Shown piece by piece: positions 10,749 through 23,138 of a stretch of DNA of 64,000 bases (position 1 is the stretch's first letter; every line of letters starts with the position of its first letter). The stretch comes from Saccharina japonica (Eukaryota > Sar > Phaeophyceae > Laminariales > Laminariaceae): positions 346,852 to 410,851 of the forward strand of contig MEHQ01002227.1 of NCBI GenBank assembly GCA_008828725.1, read 5' to 3'. The notes below the pieces were generated by a model. It saw only the letters and a program-made list of their open reading frames with translations. It ran no database searches and was not told the DNA's origin. The translations under genes were made by a program, and so were the position numbers.

Positions 10749-11866
10749 ACTAGTCGTACCCGCCGATGTAGATGGGGGCAAGGCCAGGTCTCCCCTGGGA
10801 ACCCAGAGGTAGTATTTAGTATTATGGTGTGTCCTATCTCACCTTTGAAGGGTGTCGTGTAGAAGGTGAGTACGCTGTCGCCAAACATGGTGAAACAAGC
10901 TGGGGCGCAAGGGGCGCGAACAAAAACCCGGCATTTGGAAGTATTATAACACGTTTGTGGACAGGGTTGTATTCGTCGTTTTTCTTACAGAACTAGGTGG
11001 GGCTTAAGCGCCGGATAACAAATTGACAGCTGGGCTCACGCGTGCTGACTATCTTAGTCGCGTTTCGTATTTTATCACGCGAGCGAAGGCGCTTGCCGTA
11101 GCTGATGCAACGAGGCCGAGGAACGTTTCGTGGGGTCGAATGCCAGGCATGGTTGATTTCGGCTGGTCAAAGTGTAAGAGCTGCATCTACAGTAACAGCA
11201 ACGGAGTAGACGTGGGCGGGAAGATTGGCGGTCGACACACGGCGAAGAATGCCCAGTGCCCCGAGCGGGGCCCGGAAACATGCAGTAGCATCGCGTGTGT
11301 GTAACATGCGGCCCTCCTTTGAGCAATAACTGCAATACGCACACAGCTCGGAGGTTCGGTTGTTGTACGATTGAATATGACAGGTGGTCACGCAAGTCTG
11401 GACGTGAGCGCCGCGCAACCCCAGACATGCGCAGTCGGCGTATTGATTTTCGTCTCGGATGTGGTGTGTGCTTTGCTTTGGTCCGTGAGCATGGCCGATG
11501 ATCCTCCTTTAGCTTTTGTTGAGTTTGGACGCTTGTCACGGTAAGGGTAGCACGAATTGTTGCTCGGCTCCTCCTTGGCAAGCTCTATACCTCGGCGACC
11601 AACCTAATTTGATTAACATCGTAGGCTAACCTCGGTACACGATCCCATTAACCAGGTATCTCACGGAAACAACTACGACAGATCATAAGTCCGACGGTAG
11701 AATCGGAGTAGTACGTTTCGGCAGCGGGGGCGGGGGGCGTCACCATTTGCTCTTCTGCCTTAGTCATTTGACCATTGACCACGCATCCCTTTCGAGACGG
11801 AGCACCGTTCCTACTCCTAATAGAGACACTCCAACACTTGGGCGCTCATTACGTTGTTTCCATATA
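10749..11866. other. Intergenic region downstream of the transporter
   Basis: No gene recognised. It must hold the 3' UTR and polyadenylation site of the transporter, which I cannot place with confidence. The longer open frames on the minus strand (for example 11075-11581) are Arg/Ser/Pro-rich and look like chance frames in GC-rich DNA. Confidence 0.4.
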
Positions 11867-13291
11867 TTACAAAGAACTTTTGCTAATCTTATCCCCTTCC
11901 TGTTTCGCCGCCTGTGGCCACCATCTATCTCCTAAGATAGCGATCGTTTTCTCGCTACTATTTAGTGTACCAAACTGCTCCATGTCACACTCGTCTATTT
12001 TCCTCATCTCCTCCTCTAACACATCCCTTTCCTCCTTGTACCTTTCACATTCTCCCACTATGTGAACTCTACTCTCTATGGCTTTGCCACATGGGCACAT
12101 CTGTGCATCTACTTCCTCCTCCTCCCGGCTACTGGTATACCTCCTTCTTCTTTCTGGCAGGTCCAGGTCCCCTACACGAAATCGCAGTTTCAGCTTTTTC
12201 GCGAAGTCCATTGGGCCGTGCAGATACCTTTTCATTCCTATTCCTTCTCTCAACCCCCCGTATATCTCTAAGTGTTCTTCCTCTTCCACCTTCTTTCTCA
12301 GCGCTAGCCTTTCCCTTCTTTCTATCCTTTCTTTTACTTCTGTCTTGTATCCGCTAAATTTCTCTATGGCCAGCGTCTCTTTTTGGTTTCCTATATCCTT
12401 CCATACTTTCTCGACTACGCTATCCCACCTTATTCCAGCTCGCCCTTTGGTTACTTTCTCCCATACAGCTTTATCAGCTATGGCTGGCAACCTCTTATTT
12501 GGCATGTTCTTTACTTTATATTGCCATTTCAACTTACGCACGTCTCTATTTGTCTTAAGTGGGTACATTCCCAGTTCTGCTCTCAATACTGTATTACTCG
12601 TCGTACTTGAGCATCCTAGTACTTTTTTAGCTGCTGTCATCTGTACTGTTTCCAGCTGTTTTACGAGCTTCGCGTTCCCTTCCCATACTTCTCCTGCATA
12701 CTCTAGCTTTGGTACAATCACATTCATCAGTATACATCTCTTAATTCTAGTGTCAAGGTGCGAGTCTGTTAGGACTGCTTCCATCTTGCCTACGTGTGCC
12801 TTACCCTTGCCTATTATTTTATTTATGTGTGCATCCCAAGAGCAATCTTTTGAGATTTCTACGCCAAGGTACGTATACTGGTCTACGATCGGTAATTCAT
12901 CTTCTCCCCACTTCCAATTACAAGTTACCGGACTCTCCTTATCTTCGTTACATACAACTACTGCGCACTTTTTTACGTTCGCCGTCACTCTCCACTTCCT
13001 GGTGTACTCTATTGCCTTCTCTATTTGTTTCTGCAGTCCTTCGGGTGTTTCTGATATGCAGACGAAATCATCAGCAAACATCAATCCCGACACCGTATCT
13101 TCCCCCACCGTGACTCCCTGCGATGCTGCTTCTACTGCTACTATCATGTCATTAATGTATACCTTGAATAGGTTAGGTGATAGCGTACATCCCTGGGCAA
13201 CTCCCTGTAGGATATCAACGTACTTCGATATTTCCCCGTCCAACATCACAGCACTTCTGCACATTCCGTCATCTTCTTCATCATTCTCCAC
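11867..13291 (-). pseudogene. LINE reverse transcriptase, palm/thumb and C-terminal part
   Basis: 474-codon open frame. It carries the RT palm motifs GVAQGCTLSPNLFKVYIND and the catalytic FADD box (LMFADDFVCISETPEGLQ) near residues 69-73. A TYLGVEI motif follows, then a long helical thumb/linker region and a Cys/His cluster near residue 410 (CPCGKAIESRVHIVGEC). The retained FADD box shows that decay is by frameshift rather than by loss of the active site. Confidence 0.85.
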
Positions 13292-13422
13292 ATCTTTCCT
13301 CTATCCCTATTTCCCACAACTTTTTCCACAGCCCATTTCTCCATACTGTATCGTAGGCCTTCTGTACATCTAAAAGGAAACAGTACGTTGTTAGCCCCGC
13401 GTCTTTCCTGCCTTGGATTATC

Positions 13423-14005
13423 TTACCTAATGTGTACACATGTCGACGCAGCTACGGTTTGGCCTAAATCCTGCTTGCCCTTCGCTAATTTTTCTTCCTT
13501 CTCCATCATTGTTCCCATTCTATCGTTCAAAATCTTACAGAACGTTTTACCTACAGTGCTTAGTAGCGTTATCCCCCTATAGTTACCCGGGTCAGCCTTG
13601 TCTCCTTTCTTCAACAAGTTTACTACTACTCCTTCTCTCCATCTCTTAGGTGCGTACTCGTTTTTCCATATCCAGTTATACAACTTAACCATCATGGTAA
13701 GCATTCCTTCTCCCCCGTACTTCATAAATTCATTAACTATTTGGTCTGCACCTGCTGCCTTTCTATTCTTAAAATTAGCTACACACTTCTTAACTTCTTC
13801 TCTTGTGAACTCTCCCTGTAACCCTTCTGAGCCACTGTCTTCCCTTTCTGATGCATCTACGTTCGCCTCCGCCCACTCGTTGATATCTTTCTCAAATTCT
13901 TTGTCGAACGTTTCGTTGGTTGTGGGCGTCCCTAGCTTGCGGTAATGCTCTACAAGTACTTCCCTTTTCCCCTTCGAACTACTAACCATTTTACCGTTCT
14001 GTGGG
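13423..14005 (-). pseudogene. LINE reverse transcriptase, N-terminal (fingers) part
   Basis: This frame holds the upstream RT blocks: FKNRKAAGADQIVNEFMKYG, then WKNEYAPKRWREGVVVNLLK and DPGNYRGITLLSTVGKTFCK. It runs out of frame just after, where the other frames carry the next motifs (a GFRPN-like block and DVQKAYDTVW at about 13,330-13,480). The open frame extends past 14005, but its sequence there no longer resembles a LINE. Confidence 0.8.
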
Positions 14006-14287
14006 GGGGATGTCAGTGACAAAATGATGGGTTTAAAAGTGCAACCCTTACCGTGGCACAGCTCTTTGCACACCCTTGGCAGTAGACAAAGGGCTTCCGC
14101 AATTAATACATTGTATGGTGCAATGGACGAGTCTATTGTCGTCGGCAAATGAAATCGTTTGGCATGTTTCGCGACCAATTCTCGTCCGTGCTGTCTATCC
14201 AGAGACTTCCTTCTCAAGGTATTGTTCGGGCAAAAGTCTGCTGTCGTCCCTCGGCGAGCGTTATTGTCACCGACATTGGAAAGCTTC

Positions 14288-14571
14288 CACTATATGTGAC
14301 AATGATTATCGATACGCCCCGCCACAATATATCATGGCCGACAATGGCGGCAGATAGCGCCGCGCAAAACATTGTGCTGTGGACAATGTCCATCGATTGA
14401 CAGTACTGCCAGTCTTTTGTCACACCTGCATGTACTCAGCAAAAAACAAATGCAATACACTGTGCGATAGCAATGCCATATATTGTGAAACATGTGCATC
14501 GACGGCAGCGGCCGACCGCAATATATTGTGCCGCTACCCATCGATACACATTGTTGTTAGTGATACTGGGG
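14288..14571. mobile_element. Small inverted-repeat element (MITE-like)
   Basis: A block around 14305-14335 containing TATCGATAC and CCACAATATAT is repeated in inverted orientation around 14517-14546 as CAATATATTGTG and ATCGATAC. Matching continues weakly outward and inward over about 70 bp. The element is about 280 bp, without coding sequence, just upstream of the LINE truncation point. Confidence 0.45.
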
Positions 14572-17300
14572 CTTTTCGTACTGGTTTATGAATGTCTAGT
14601 GTTTACATTGTGTGACGAGGTAGTACTGTTATGATGTATTTCCCAATGCTTTCCCGGCGGCGTGCGCCTTTCCCTTCGGGCTTTGTCCAATGTGTTATCA
14701 CGATACGACCCGACCAGTGTTATAAACATGCACTCCGTATCTTTGCTATGTGTGTGGAGCTTGTGCAACACGGTATGGCCAACGTGTTTGTTATCTTCTT
14801 TCCGTCATAGCGGCGAGCCGCATGGTCAGGCAGGAAACGTTCGACAACAGTACATACGAACACGATATCTCGTGTTTCCGGGGCCTGTAGTTGATGAAGG
14901 GGTGTTGCTATGTCAGAGGGAAGCGAGCTGCGACGGCATCGGAAGGAAGAATTGGCGATGTAGCGATATGTCCAGAGGGCGGTGAGGGAATTAGCCAAGA
15001 CCGCGGCTAAGGAGGGTATCGGTGGGAGGAGCGAGCAGCCCGTTCAGCAGTCACGTTTTCCTGTACACCAGATGCCGGAGCAAAGCTATTGAAGCCGGAC
15101 AGACACGTGCTCAAGTGTGACGCGTGTAACGTTCACTTGTGGTCCGGCGGGTTTCAATACATATTGACTGCCAAGGGTTTGGTCAGTGTACTTGACCTCA
15201 CAATCGACTTCATTCGATACTCAGGAGGATTAGGGGGTATGGCGGAGCGCGATCAGCCAATGTATCGTCATGGGCAGGAGAGAGTGCAGAGAGGTGATAC
15301 ATTATGGATGGTTTAGATGGAAGCGATGCAAAGACAGCCTGTTGCAGAACGGAAGATGCCGCTGTGTCCATAGGGGGGGCACGGAGGACTGTCGTGCAAA
15401 CATATCAGACATATAAGGCATCGTTCTGCAGGGAGGTCAGGACCCAACTTGTTGTTTGCTCGTGCAGATGGGAACATTCATACATTGACACATTAGGCAT
15501 CCACAAGCCGGACGACGAGGTTGTTCGCCTAGTCTCAAACTGTCTTCCCTTAGAGGCCTGCGACGCGGAGCAGCGGACTGGTATACTGCGGTACGGCATC
15601 TTGCTCTCGGAGATGGGTGAAATCGTCCGCACCCCCTACGCTAATCCCAAGGCCAAGGCTTTAGAATATAGTATTTTAGCAGCGCTTGTGTTAGCGACTG
15701 CAACGCCGTTGGTGGACACGCATGTTCTATCTGTTGGCGAAATTGTTCAGAACAATACCGGGGGGGAGAGGTGTAGAGGCGCCGGGTAGCAGCAGCATGG
15801 GGGTGCCGGGCAGTAGCAGCAGTAACAGCAATAGCCGCGGTATGGAGATGCCGGCCGCGGAGAGAGTGGCGGTATGGAGATGCCCGCCAGCTGACACAGC
15901 GACAGTATGGAGACGCGGGGCAGCAGCAGCACCAACAGTATTCATTTGGTGGACGACAGAAGCAGCGCAGGGGTGGATGCTAAAGTTACCAGTAGCACCA
16001 GCAGCAGCCACATACCGCTTCGTGCGGGGTAATGGGTTGCGTTGGCTACACCGGAAGCGGGTGGTACCAGCCGGAGTCTGCTCCGTGTCCAGGAGCGTCG
16101 ATGGGGAGAGTGTACATATGCGGTCGGTGTGGTGCTTTCGGTTTCTCCCAATTTGCAGAGCGCCAAACGCTTATGAAGGGGCATCCAGTACTTGTGGTGT
16201 CGACGATCATAAGACCAGGCAGTGCCGCATTGCCCCTCCTACCCGTCTGAATGCCAACATTTTCACCGCCATACCGCCACCCTTTTCGCATGCCCCCTCG
16301 GCAGCCTCGGAGGGAAATGCTCCTCTTGTTAACACTACCGTTACCCGTACATATGCGGCAACCTAGTTGAGCGGATCAATACTCTGGAGCAGCACCCGAC
16401 AATAAGAGAGGTACGTGGAGTTGCATCGTACGAATGCACTGTGCGCGGATCGATGTTCTAAGAAGTAGAGCAGGGCTTTTGCAAGTCATACGATATACGT
16501 TTAGTCGTTTATGCAGCGTGCGTGTCTTATAGTCGAACAGTCCCGAAAGTAACGATATGAGGAAATTACTAAGGTGTTTCGGTTCGACGAACTTGGGGTT
16601 GTACCGCTACGATTCAAATTGACAGGTTGACAATTGAAAACATGGCAAAGAGAAAAAGATGTTGTCGTAGAAATCAGAGGGGAAAGGGGCCCTGCGGACG
16701 CCGGCAGGCACACTCTCCTGTCACCCCCCGTATTGGAAATATCACTACTTCATTGTGATAAACTTAACCTGGCCAGAGAGCGCCGCTTACAACGACAAAA
16801 CCATCTTACATGTGTACGTCATCATCAGTGCACCCCGGACTGTGTAGTCGGCCAGCGTCTGAGACAAGTCCTTGTTGTACGACTGGAGGACAGTCATCCT
16901 CACCAGACGATCTAAATGCTAAGAGGTTAAGAGCCCTCGTCTACGCGCTATCCCTCTACACTGGGGCACTTGGCGAGCGAACGGTTCAACGGCACGGCTT
17001 GAAGGGCTGGGTTAGCGAGCACGTGAGTGAAGTCCCTCTACCTGCTTGAACAGTACTACTGCTACTGTTGTGGTGCTGCTGCTTGAATAGTACCACTGCT
17101 ACTGTTGTAGTACTGCTGCTGTTGCGTGGGGTATTCTCTACTGTTTACTGTCGAAATAACGTCATACACGCGAAGTCAACCAATACCGCTTTCTTGAGAC
17201 TTCGAGTACTCGCGTAACACTCTAGAACTGGCACTAGCCGAATTACACGGAAACCCATACTATTTTCAAGCCGATTTCATCAGAATGTTCACTAATTCGA
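14572..17300. other. Gene-poor region with CAG-rich patches
   Basis: No recognised gene. CAG/GCA-rich patches lie at about 15,785-16,015. The only frame of note is 15304-15789 on the plus strand, listed separately. A short CTGCTACTGTTGTGGTGCTG-type repeat occurs near 17,050-17,120. Confidence 0.35.
15304..15789 (+). CDS. Hypothetical 161-codon open frame, unrecognised
   Basis: An uninterrupted frame beginning MDGLDGSDAKTACC. Its middle part has ordinary protein-like composition (KPDDEVVRLVSNCLPLEACD, then a hydrophobic ALEYSILAALVLATATPLVD segment). I recognise no family. It could be an exon of an unidentified gene, a degraded element or a chance frame; no splice structure or duplicate in the window supports it. 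I give it only because it stands out from its surroundings. Confidence 0.15.
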   Translation: MDGLDGSDAKTACCRTEDAAVSIGGARRTVVQTYQTYKASFCREVRTQLVVCSCRWEHSYIDTLGIHKPDDEVVRLVSNCLPLEACDAEQRTGILRYGILLSEMGEIVRTPYANPKAKALEYSILAALVLATATPLVDTHVLSVGEIVQNNTGGERCRGAG

Positions 17301-17344
17301 GAGCTATCTACCGGAAACAGAGATTGGTGGGCAATACGTAGTGA

Positions 17345-17790
17345 GTCCACGCTGAACGCGGACACCAACTGCTGTCGCCTCGGGCTGCCTCATAAAACAC
17401 AGTACGCCGTACCACTGGTTGACATACTGCGGAACAGCACAGGTTGCCGCATAACGAAGAGTATGCCGCACCACAAGTTGACGCGCTGCAGAACACAAAG
17501 AGTTGCCGCATAAGCGAACACGTGCGCCACGCCGCCGGCTACCCCATTTAGGAAACTCCACGGGTTGACGCTTAATACGCCACGCCACAGGCTAACGTAC
17601 TACGCAACGCCGCGGATTGCCGCATAAGGTAAACGTACACCACGCCAACGTATTTAGGAACGCCACAGGTTGCTGCATAAGACAAATGCTCCACGCCACA
17701 GGATTCTGTGTTACGGAACGAGGCGGGCTGCCGCCTTGACGATCAAGAGCGTCACGCCACTGGCTGAGGTACGGGTGACAGAACAAAGAC
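17345..17790 (+). repeat. Minisatellite, ~59-62 bp period, copy block 1
   Basis: Degenerate tandem units contain GGTTGCCGCATAA, then a CACCACGCCA-type block and GGAACGCCACAGG. At least six units can be followed. The same unit forms the block at 24605-24960 in the opposite orientation. It ends about 50 bp before the copia RT relic. Confidence 0.7.
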
Positions 17791-17839
17791 TGAGGCAGCA
17801 AGCTGACAAACAGAAACATAGGACCGCAAGACGAAATCA

Positions 17840-18908
17840 ACGACGTACTTCACAACGTTCAACTTCCACAACGGGCTGACGTTCGTCTGGCGGGACCCTT
17901 GCGTCTACAAACATGGGAGCAATGGCACATTCGCCATACTCACGCTATACGTTGACGATATATTTATTAGCGGAAGAAACTTTGGAGTAGGCAAGCGGTT
18001 GAAGAAGGTGACAATGGACCGCCTCGCATTACGGACATGGGCGAAGTCCGCCTAACCTCCGGCCTGAACGGTATCAGAAACTATGGAGACGGAACCTTGC
18101 CAATTACGCGAAATGATTAAGTCCATAATATCCTTGCGAGGTACGGGGTGCTGGACTGGAGTTCCGTCCAAACGCCGAGATATGGAACAGAATTGTCCGT
18201 CGAACAACCGAAAGATAGGCTACTCCGGAGCTCAGGTCGTCGAAGTCTACCAGACCATCGTGGGATCGGTACTTCATCTTGCACAGGAAACGCGTTATGG
18301 TATAGGCTCTGCGGCCAACCAATTGACCAGAGCATGCAGCATGCCAGCGACAGTACACATCACCGCTGTCAAAGACCTACTTTGATACCTAAAAGGTTAG
18401 CCGGATTTGACAATTGTGTATAGAAAGGACAGTTTTCCATGCACGGGTATACCGACGCTTGGTTCGCAGCAAAGCCGGATAACAGGAGGTCGACTACAGT
18501 CTACTAACTCCTCCTCGGTGGGGCACCCATCAGCTTCGGAGCGAAAACACAGACTCTCACTGCACAGTCAACAGTTGAAGCTGCATTAATGGCAATCAGC
18601 TATAAAGCAAAGGACGCTGTGTGTTTGTCAAAGTTCACTATTGAACTGAGCTCACTTCATTCGATTCAGTACAATTCAACTGCGACAGCCCTGGGGCACT
18701 ACACATGGCTGGGAACTCTATGTGCCCATCTCAAACAAAACACATTGCACTACGCTTCTTCTTTCTACGCGAGCTGACAAAAAGCAAGAAGATCACCATC
18801 CACCACCTGTCAACAAATCCGATGCTCGCTGACTGCGCAACTAAGCACCTCGCCAAAACTCAGCACCAAGGAATCCTGCGCCAGATAATGGGAACTCTGT
18901 ATACATAA
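17840..18908 (+). pseudogene. Ty1/copia RT C-terminal and RNase H relic
   Basis: Translating the plus strand in shifting frames gives WRDPCVYKHG and LTLYVDDIFISG (the YVDD active site, near 17,950-17,970). Next come a YQTIVGSVLHLAQETRYGIG block (18,250-18,310), SFGAKTQTLTAQSTVEAALM (RNase H, about 18,530-18,590) and FFFLRELTKSKKITIHHLST followed by ADCATKHLAK (18,755-18,860). It ends at TAA near 18906. Several frameshifts and stops break it. Integrase and gag are absent, so only the 3' part of an element survives here. Confidence 0.85.
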
Positions 18909-19319
18909 AGCGCGACAACAGCTGATTGGTGTATCTCAACCATAGATTAGCATCGCTCTACCTCGACCAAAACCTCGACCCCTAAGTACAAGTCACGCCA
19001 GGTTGACCAGTCCACATCCGGTTTCATCAGCACCTCCATCGACTATCGTCAGCACGTCTAGCAACGAAGATAATAACAAGGACAACGCCTACTTCGGCAA
19101 GCACCGATTCTATCCCAAGAAGTCGTATCATACGATGAGGACGAGAGGAGCGTAGATACACGGATCTAGGAAGCCGTGCGGATAAAGTTTGATCTATGGT
19201 GAGCGAGCTTGCGGTGGTCATTCATCAGCAGGGGAGACAACATTGGGCAGCTGATTTATTGGACACCGACGACAATAATATCTCGGCCCCTCTCCGATGG
19301 CAACTATTTACCTTCGTTA

Positions 19320-19770
19320 AGGTTTGAACAAGACTGTAGGATACTGTAGTATTATTGTACGCTTTCACCGATAATGTCAAGTACGTATTGGATTAGTTGA
19401 GGCCTCCTGCCCCAGCCGGTAGTCCTACGCATACTTCCTTGGGCTCTTGACCTATCTGTTGCCCATTTGTCTGGGGTCGGATCACTCTTCCTTGTCCATT
19501 GTCTCACCCAAACTTACAGCACGACACCTCTAACACGGAGTGCACGCGGCAAAGCCTGAAAGGCTGAGCAGTAGTAAATCGATGACTGCCACGAAGTCCA
19601 TGTCCCGCCGCCGTCTAGGTGCACCGTTGTCCGTTAAATCGGACACCACCGTCGAGACCTACTCGTGGTCGTCCTTATACACTCATATGGCACTTCGTCC
19701 GTCTTCAAGACTTCATGATATCGACTACTGCCGTACCCGCTACAGACCTGCCCGTGTAGCGAAATTGAAA
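19320..19770 (+). repeat. LTR-like repeat, 3' of the copia relic
   Basis: About 450 bp here match, in inverted orientation, 57.01-57.46 kb. Shared blocks include TATTGGATTAGTTGAGGCCT, CATTGTCTCACCCAAACTTA, GGAGTGCACG and TACTGCCGTACCCGCTA. Its place downstream of a copia RNase H relic in the same orientation suggests it is that family's 3' LTR or 3' region. Ends are not defined. Confidence 0.55.
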
Positions 19771-22480
19771 TAGCCTAAACTCCGATCCCCGCTCCGTTTG
19801 GAACTGGCGTCTATGCGCCGCATCCGGTGGTCGGTATTAGAGACAATCGTGTCAACTGTCAGGCCTAGACGACCAACTGTAGATCATATGCACCACAGAA
19901 AGGCGAGTTTGTGATGCTACGGTCGTTTGGAATAGCTCGAGGGTGTTAAGGGAAACGTGATCGGCATCAATCGTCTGTAGGCGGGGTGGCTGTGTAGGGC
20001 CTGTCACTTATCCCACGGCAGTGGCTTGACTTGATTATAGTATAGGCTCGGTATTTTGTGACCGGTTCAGCTTCTCAAGCGAGCAACTGCCGGTTAGAGT
20101 GCTCACTTTGATCGCGCATTAGCGTTAGGCCGCACTAGCTTAAGGACTAGCTCCTATACAGTAATCAGCCTAATAAACTATTGGTCGGGTTGCACAAACA
20201 ACCTTCTCCGAAGGTTTGATTCGGTTGTATTAGATGATATTGAGATCCTCACGTCAGGAGCTCAGAAATACGCCACCACCCCTAAAATGCATTGCACTTT
20301 GTGTCAAGCGACTAAGGGGGGCACGAAAGAGTCACGGTGTCAACCAAACCGCCCATCCCGTGGGCGATACCTCCCTTACAGAAAGAGGGGGGCGGGAAGC
20401 TGTCGTACATGGACCAACACATTGTCAACTCGTTAACACTTTGTATGTCGATCAATAAATTGTCCGTCTCGTGGGCCATATTGTCCATCTCGTTAACACT
20501 TATTCTCGGACCGAGTGGGTGGGGTGGGCGAGCCGCTGTATATTGATATACAACCTGTCCACCTCGTTTATTGACTATCTCGTGAACAACTCTACTCGAT
20601 CAGAGAGATAAGGGTTGGCAAGCAGTCGTATACCGACCAATAAGTTGTCAACTCGTCAACCATGCCTATGTTGATTCCATAAATTCTCTTTTTTATAGAT
20701 CATACTGTCCATCTTGTGAACACTTCCACACCCCGGGTAACCGTTTGCCCGCTAGACCACATATCTCAATTGTACCGTCGAGGCCGTCATGTATATTCAC
20801 TAGCCTTGCACGGTACGAAGCAGATTGGACGGGGGTTGATGCTATGTCGAGATCGGAAGTCACTATTCGCGTGACTACCAGTGTGCGTGCCCTGGGTGCT
20901 TCCTATGTGCGGGGTCATTTCGCCCACAAAGTAGACACAATGGGTAGATGGCTGGCGTGGCTGGTGATAGTTCAGCGATTAAATTGGTAGATAGCATTTT
21001 TATATCTGGGAGGTTGCCATTTTTACTGCTGGATGTTTTAGAGTAAGAGAACTCGTCATGGACGGGGTTCCATAAATTATGTAGATGGCTCGGTAAAGCT
21101 CGACCTTGCCACGGGGCGACGTAGAAATATGTAGACCAGGTATCAATTATCGAGTGGGAGAGAGGGCATTTCATCCTCTCACCCGGGGACGCTGCAAAGG
21201 AATCAAAGTATGTACGTATATGTCCGGATCGGCGAAACCGACTACCTACTGCAATCTCCACACGTTAGTGAGTTGGAGTTCTGACACAAATAATACACCT
21301 CCGATGATTGTACGATCAAATTCGACCCGACGCATGTGCATCACCTCGACGGCTGCTGCTCGTGCCAAGCATATGGGTAAACACGTCCACCAGCCTTTCA
21401 CATGCAGATATGAACGGTAGCAAGTACCCTGAGTATTCTATCCTAGAGATTCACCGAACTTCTACGGACACAAGCTACACAGGTTATCAAATCGCATGTC
21501 AAACACGTTCACTACGAATCGTATGAGAGCACTACTGAAAGGAACAACAAACGAGAATATCGAAATGTATATCGTACGTACGAGTACACACGAAGAAAAG
21601 GGAATTGGAAGCAGACAGGGGGGAAAAACGAAGAAAGTTGCAGCGAGAACACGGAATACGCTTACAGACAATCTGGTGCCAGGAATACAGCGGCAAGAGA
21701 GAGGTGCGGGGACGCGATAAAACATACCTCTGGCACACCAGTTCGAATTCACGCTGTAAGTCACACTCTACCCTTGCTACACGCCAGATGCACGGGGGGA
21801 GATCACCTTCCGTATCGAACCAGTAGCCGGCTCTGTGAACGTTCGAGCCGTGCACCCACGACTCAACCAAGCTCGACATGCTATTGGTCACTACACGCAG
21901 ACATCGCTGCTTTCTCTACATCGAATGGCTTTATGTCCTGTTCTCCCCCCTTCCCACCGCACATCGAATGTGCTCATGCTAGGTCGGCAACACCTATTAT
22001 AGTTCGGTTCCGCCTTCCGTCGGTGGTCCGATGACTACACAGGACTGTCCTGAGGGGGGTGCCAACACTACAGGGATATGTCGCCGATCAGCCAAACATA
22101 TAAGTCCCTGTGCAACACACCCACGAAGGGTCGCGAAGTTTACTCGCACCCCAACGTGCGCACACTATTTCTGCCAATACTGCAGTACTATCGCATTTTC
22201 TCCCCGGACGTGTCCAGTCTCTGACTTTCGCATGCGGTTACAGTAACTAGGTGCAACTATCACAAATAAAGCAGGTATGCAAGTTGACACCTTTTTTCAA
22301 CAGCTGCAAGGGTATATCGCTGAGTGAATTGGTTCTGCCAATGTATACACGGTACACCAACGTTTATGTTCTTGTGTGAAATCACCACGAACACAAATGC
22401 CACATAACAAACGCAAGTCGCCTTTCGGACATCGCGAAGTGGCGGCGCCTGCAACCACGTTCAAGGTGCCGCACAGGGTA
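19771..22480. other. Non-coding region with a degenerate short-motif array
   Basis: No recognised gene. The part at 20,400-20,720 has the repeated motif listed separately. A 128-codon minus-strand frame at 20875-21261 and others near 21.5-22.0 kb resemble no family I know. Confidence 0.35.
20410..20730 (+). repeat. Degenerate array of a ~20-nt CTCGTGAACAC motif
   Basis: Six to seven irregularly spaced copies of a motif close to TTGTCCATCTCGTGAACACT, at about 20,423, 20,459, 20,487, 20,547, 20,570, 20,645 and 20,705. Spacing ranges from about 25 to 75 bp, so it is neither a simple tandem repeat nor a CRISPR array. Confidence 0.55.
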
Positions 22481-23138
22481 GATTACACGGTGCTCATTCC
22501 GTTTTGAATGCTAGCTTGTTGTGCAAGTACTCCAATGTCATGGGAGACTGTGCTGGTGGGCCAGCACACATCGGTGCCGACGGCCAAGTGTCCCCGCCAG
22601 ATCTGCGGCCAGCCTGAACATTGTACGTAGTTGCTGCTTAAGCACGACGACCCGTACCTGCATATCAAGAATCCGCGATCGTTAAGGTTCCCATGGAAAC
22701 AACAATATAGTGCAATCGCAGCATCGTCTGGGAAAGGGCGCACAGGCAGAGGACGATACTACTTTCTTGGTTCCAATCGATGGTTCTGGGAAGATGTACA
22801 AGCGACCTTAGATAACGGCACGGGTGACGCATTACAACAACGCCTGTGTTCGGGTGGTATGGAATCGGAGCTACCCAGCATGGCATGTGGAATTGATTAA
22901 CTCTACAGGCCATACACTGCCGACAGGCGGTCTTACACAGGTGCCAAGCGACCTTGTTGTTTCTACTTGTCAAGACCATCGGCGTGTATGAGGCAGCAGC
23001 TTGGCGAACGTTATTTGGCGTGCCTGATGCTACCACCTGTAGTGACACCGATCCAGACCCGGGTGGGGAGGAATACCAACGCTGTCACAATGTTGTCATC
23101 ACGTGTTCACCCGGCGTTAACATATTTTTGTTATAGGA

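Larger units (their letters stand above)
11867..14005 (-). pseudogene. 5'-truncated, frameshifted non-LTR (LINE) retrotransposon
   Basis: The minus strand encodes most of a LINE ORF2: reverse transcriptase then a C-terminal region with a CxC-x8-H-x4-C zinc-knuckle-like motif. No endonuclease domain is present. Homology appears to begin abruptly near 14005 (KMVSSSKGKREVLVEHYRKL), typical of 5' truncation during target-primed reverse transcription. The frame is broken by at least two frameshifts between about 13290 and 13490. The element is dead; the clade cannot be settled by eye. Confidence 0.85.

Noticed and set aside
12078..13373. 431-codon plus-strand Ser/Phe/Leu-rich frame
   Set aside because: Antisense of the LINE reverse transcriptase, whose conserved motifs are on the minus strand.
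17345..17790. Regular short repeats that could suggest a CRISPR array
   Set aside because: Units are degenerate and adjoin without unique spacers; the host is a eukaryote. It is a minisatellite.
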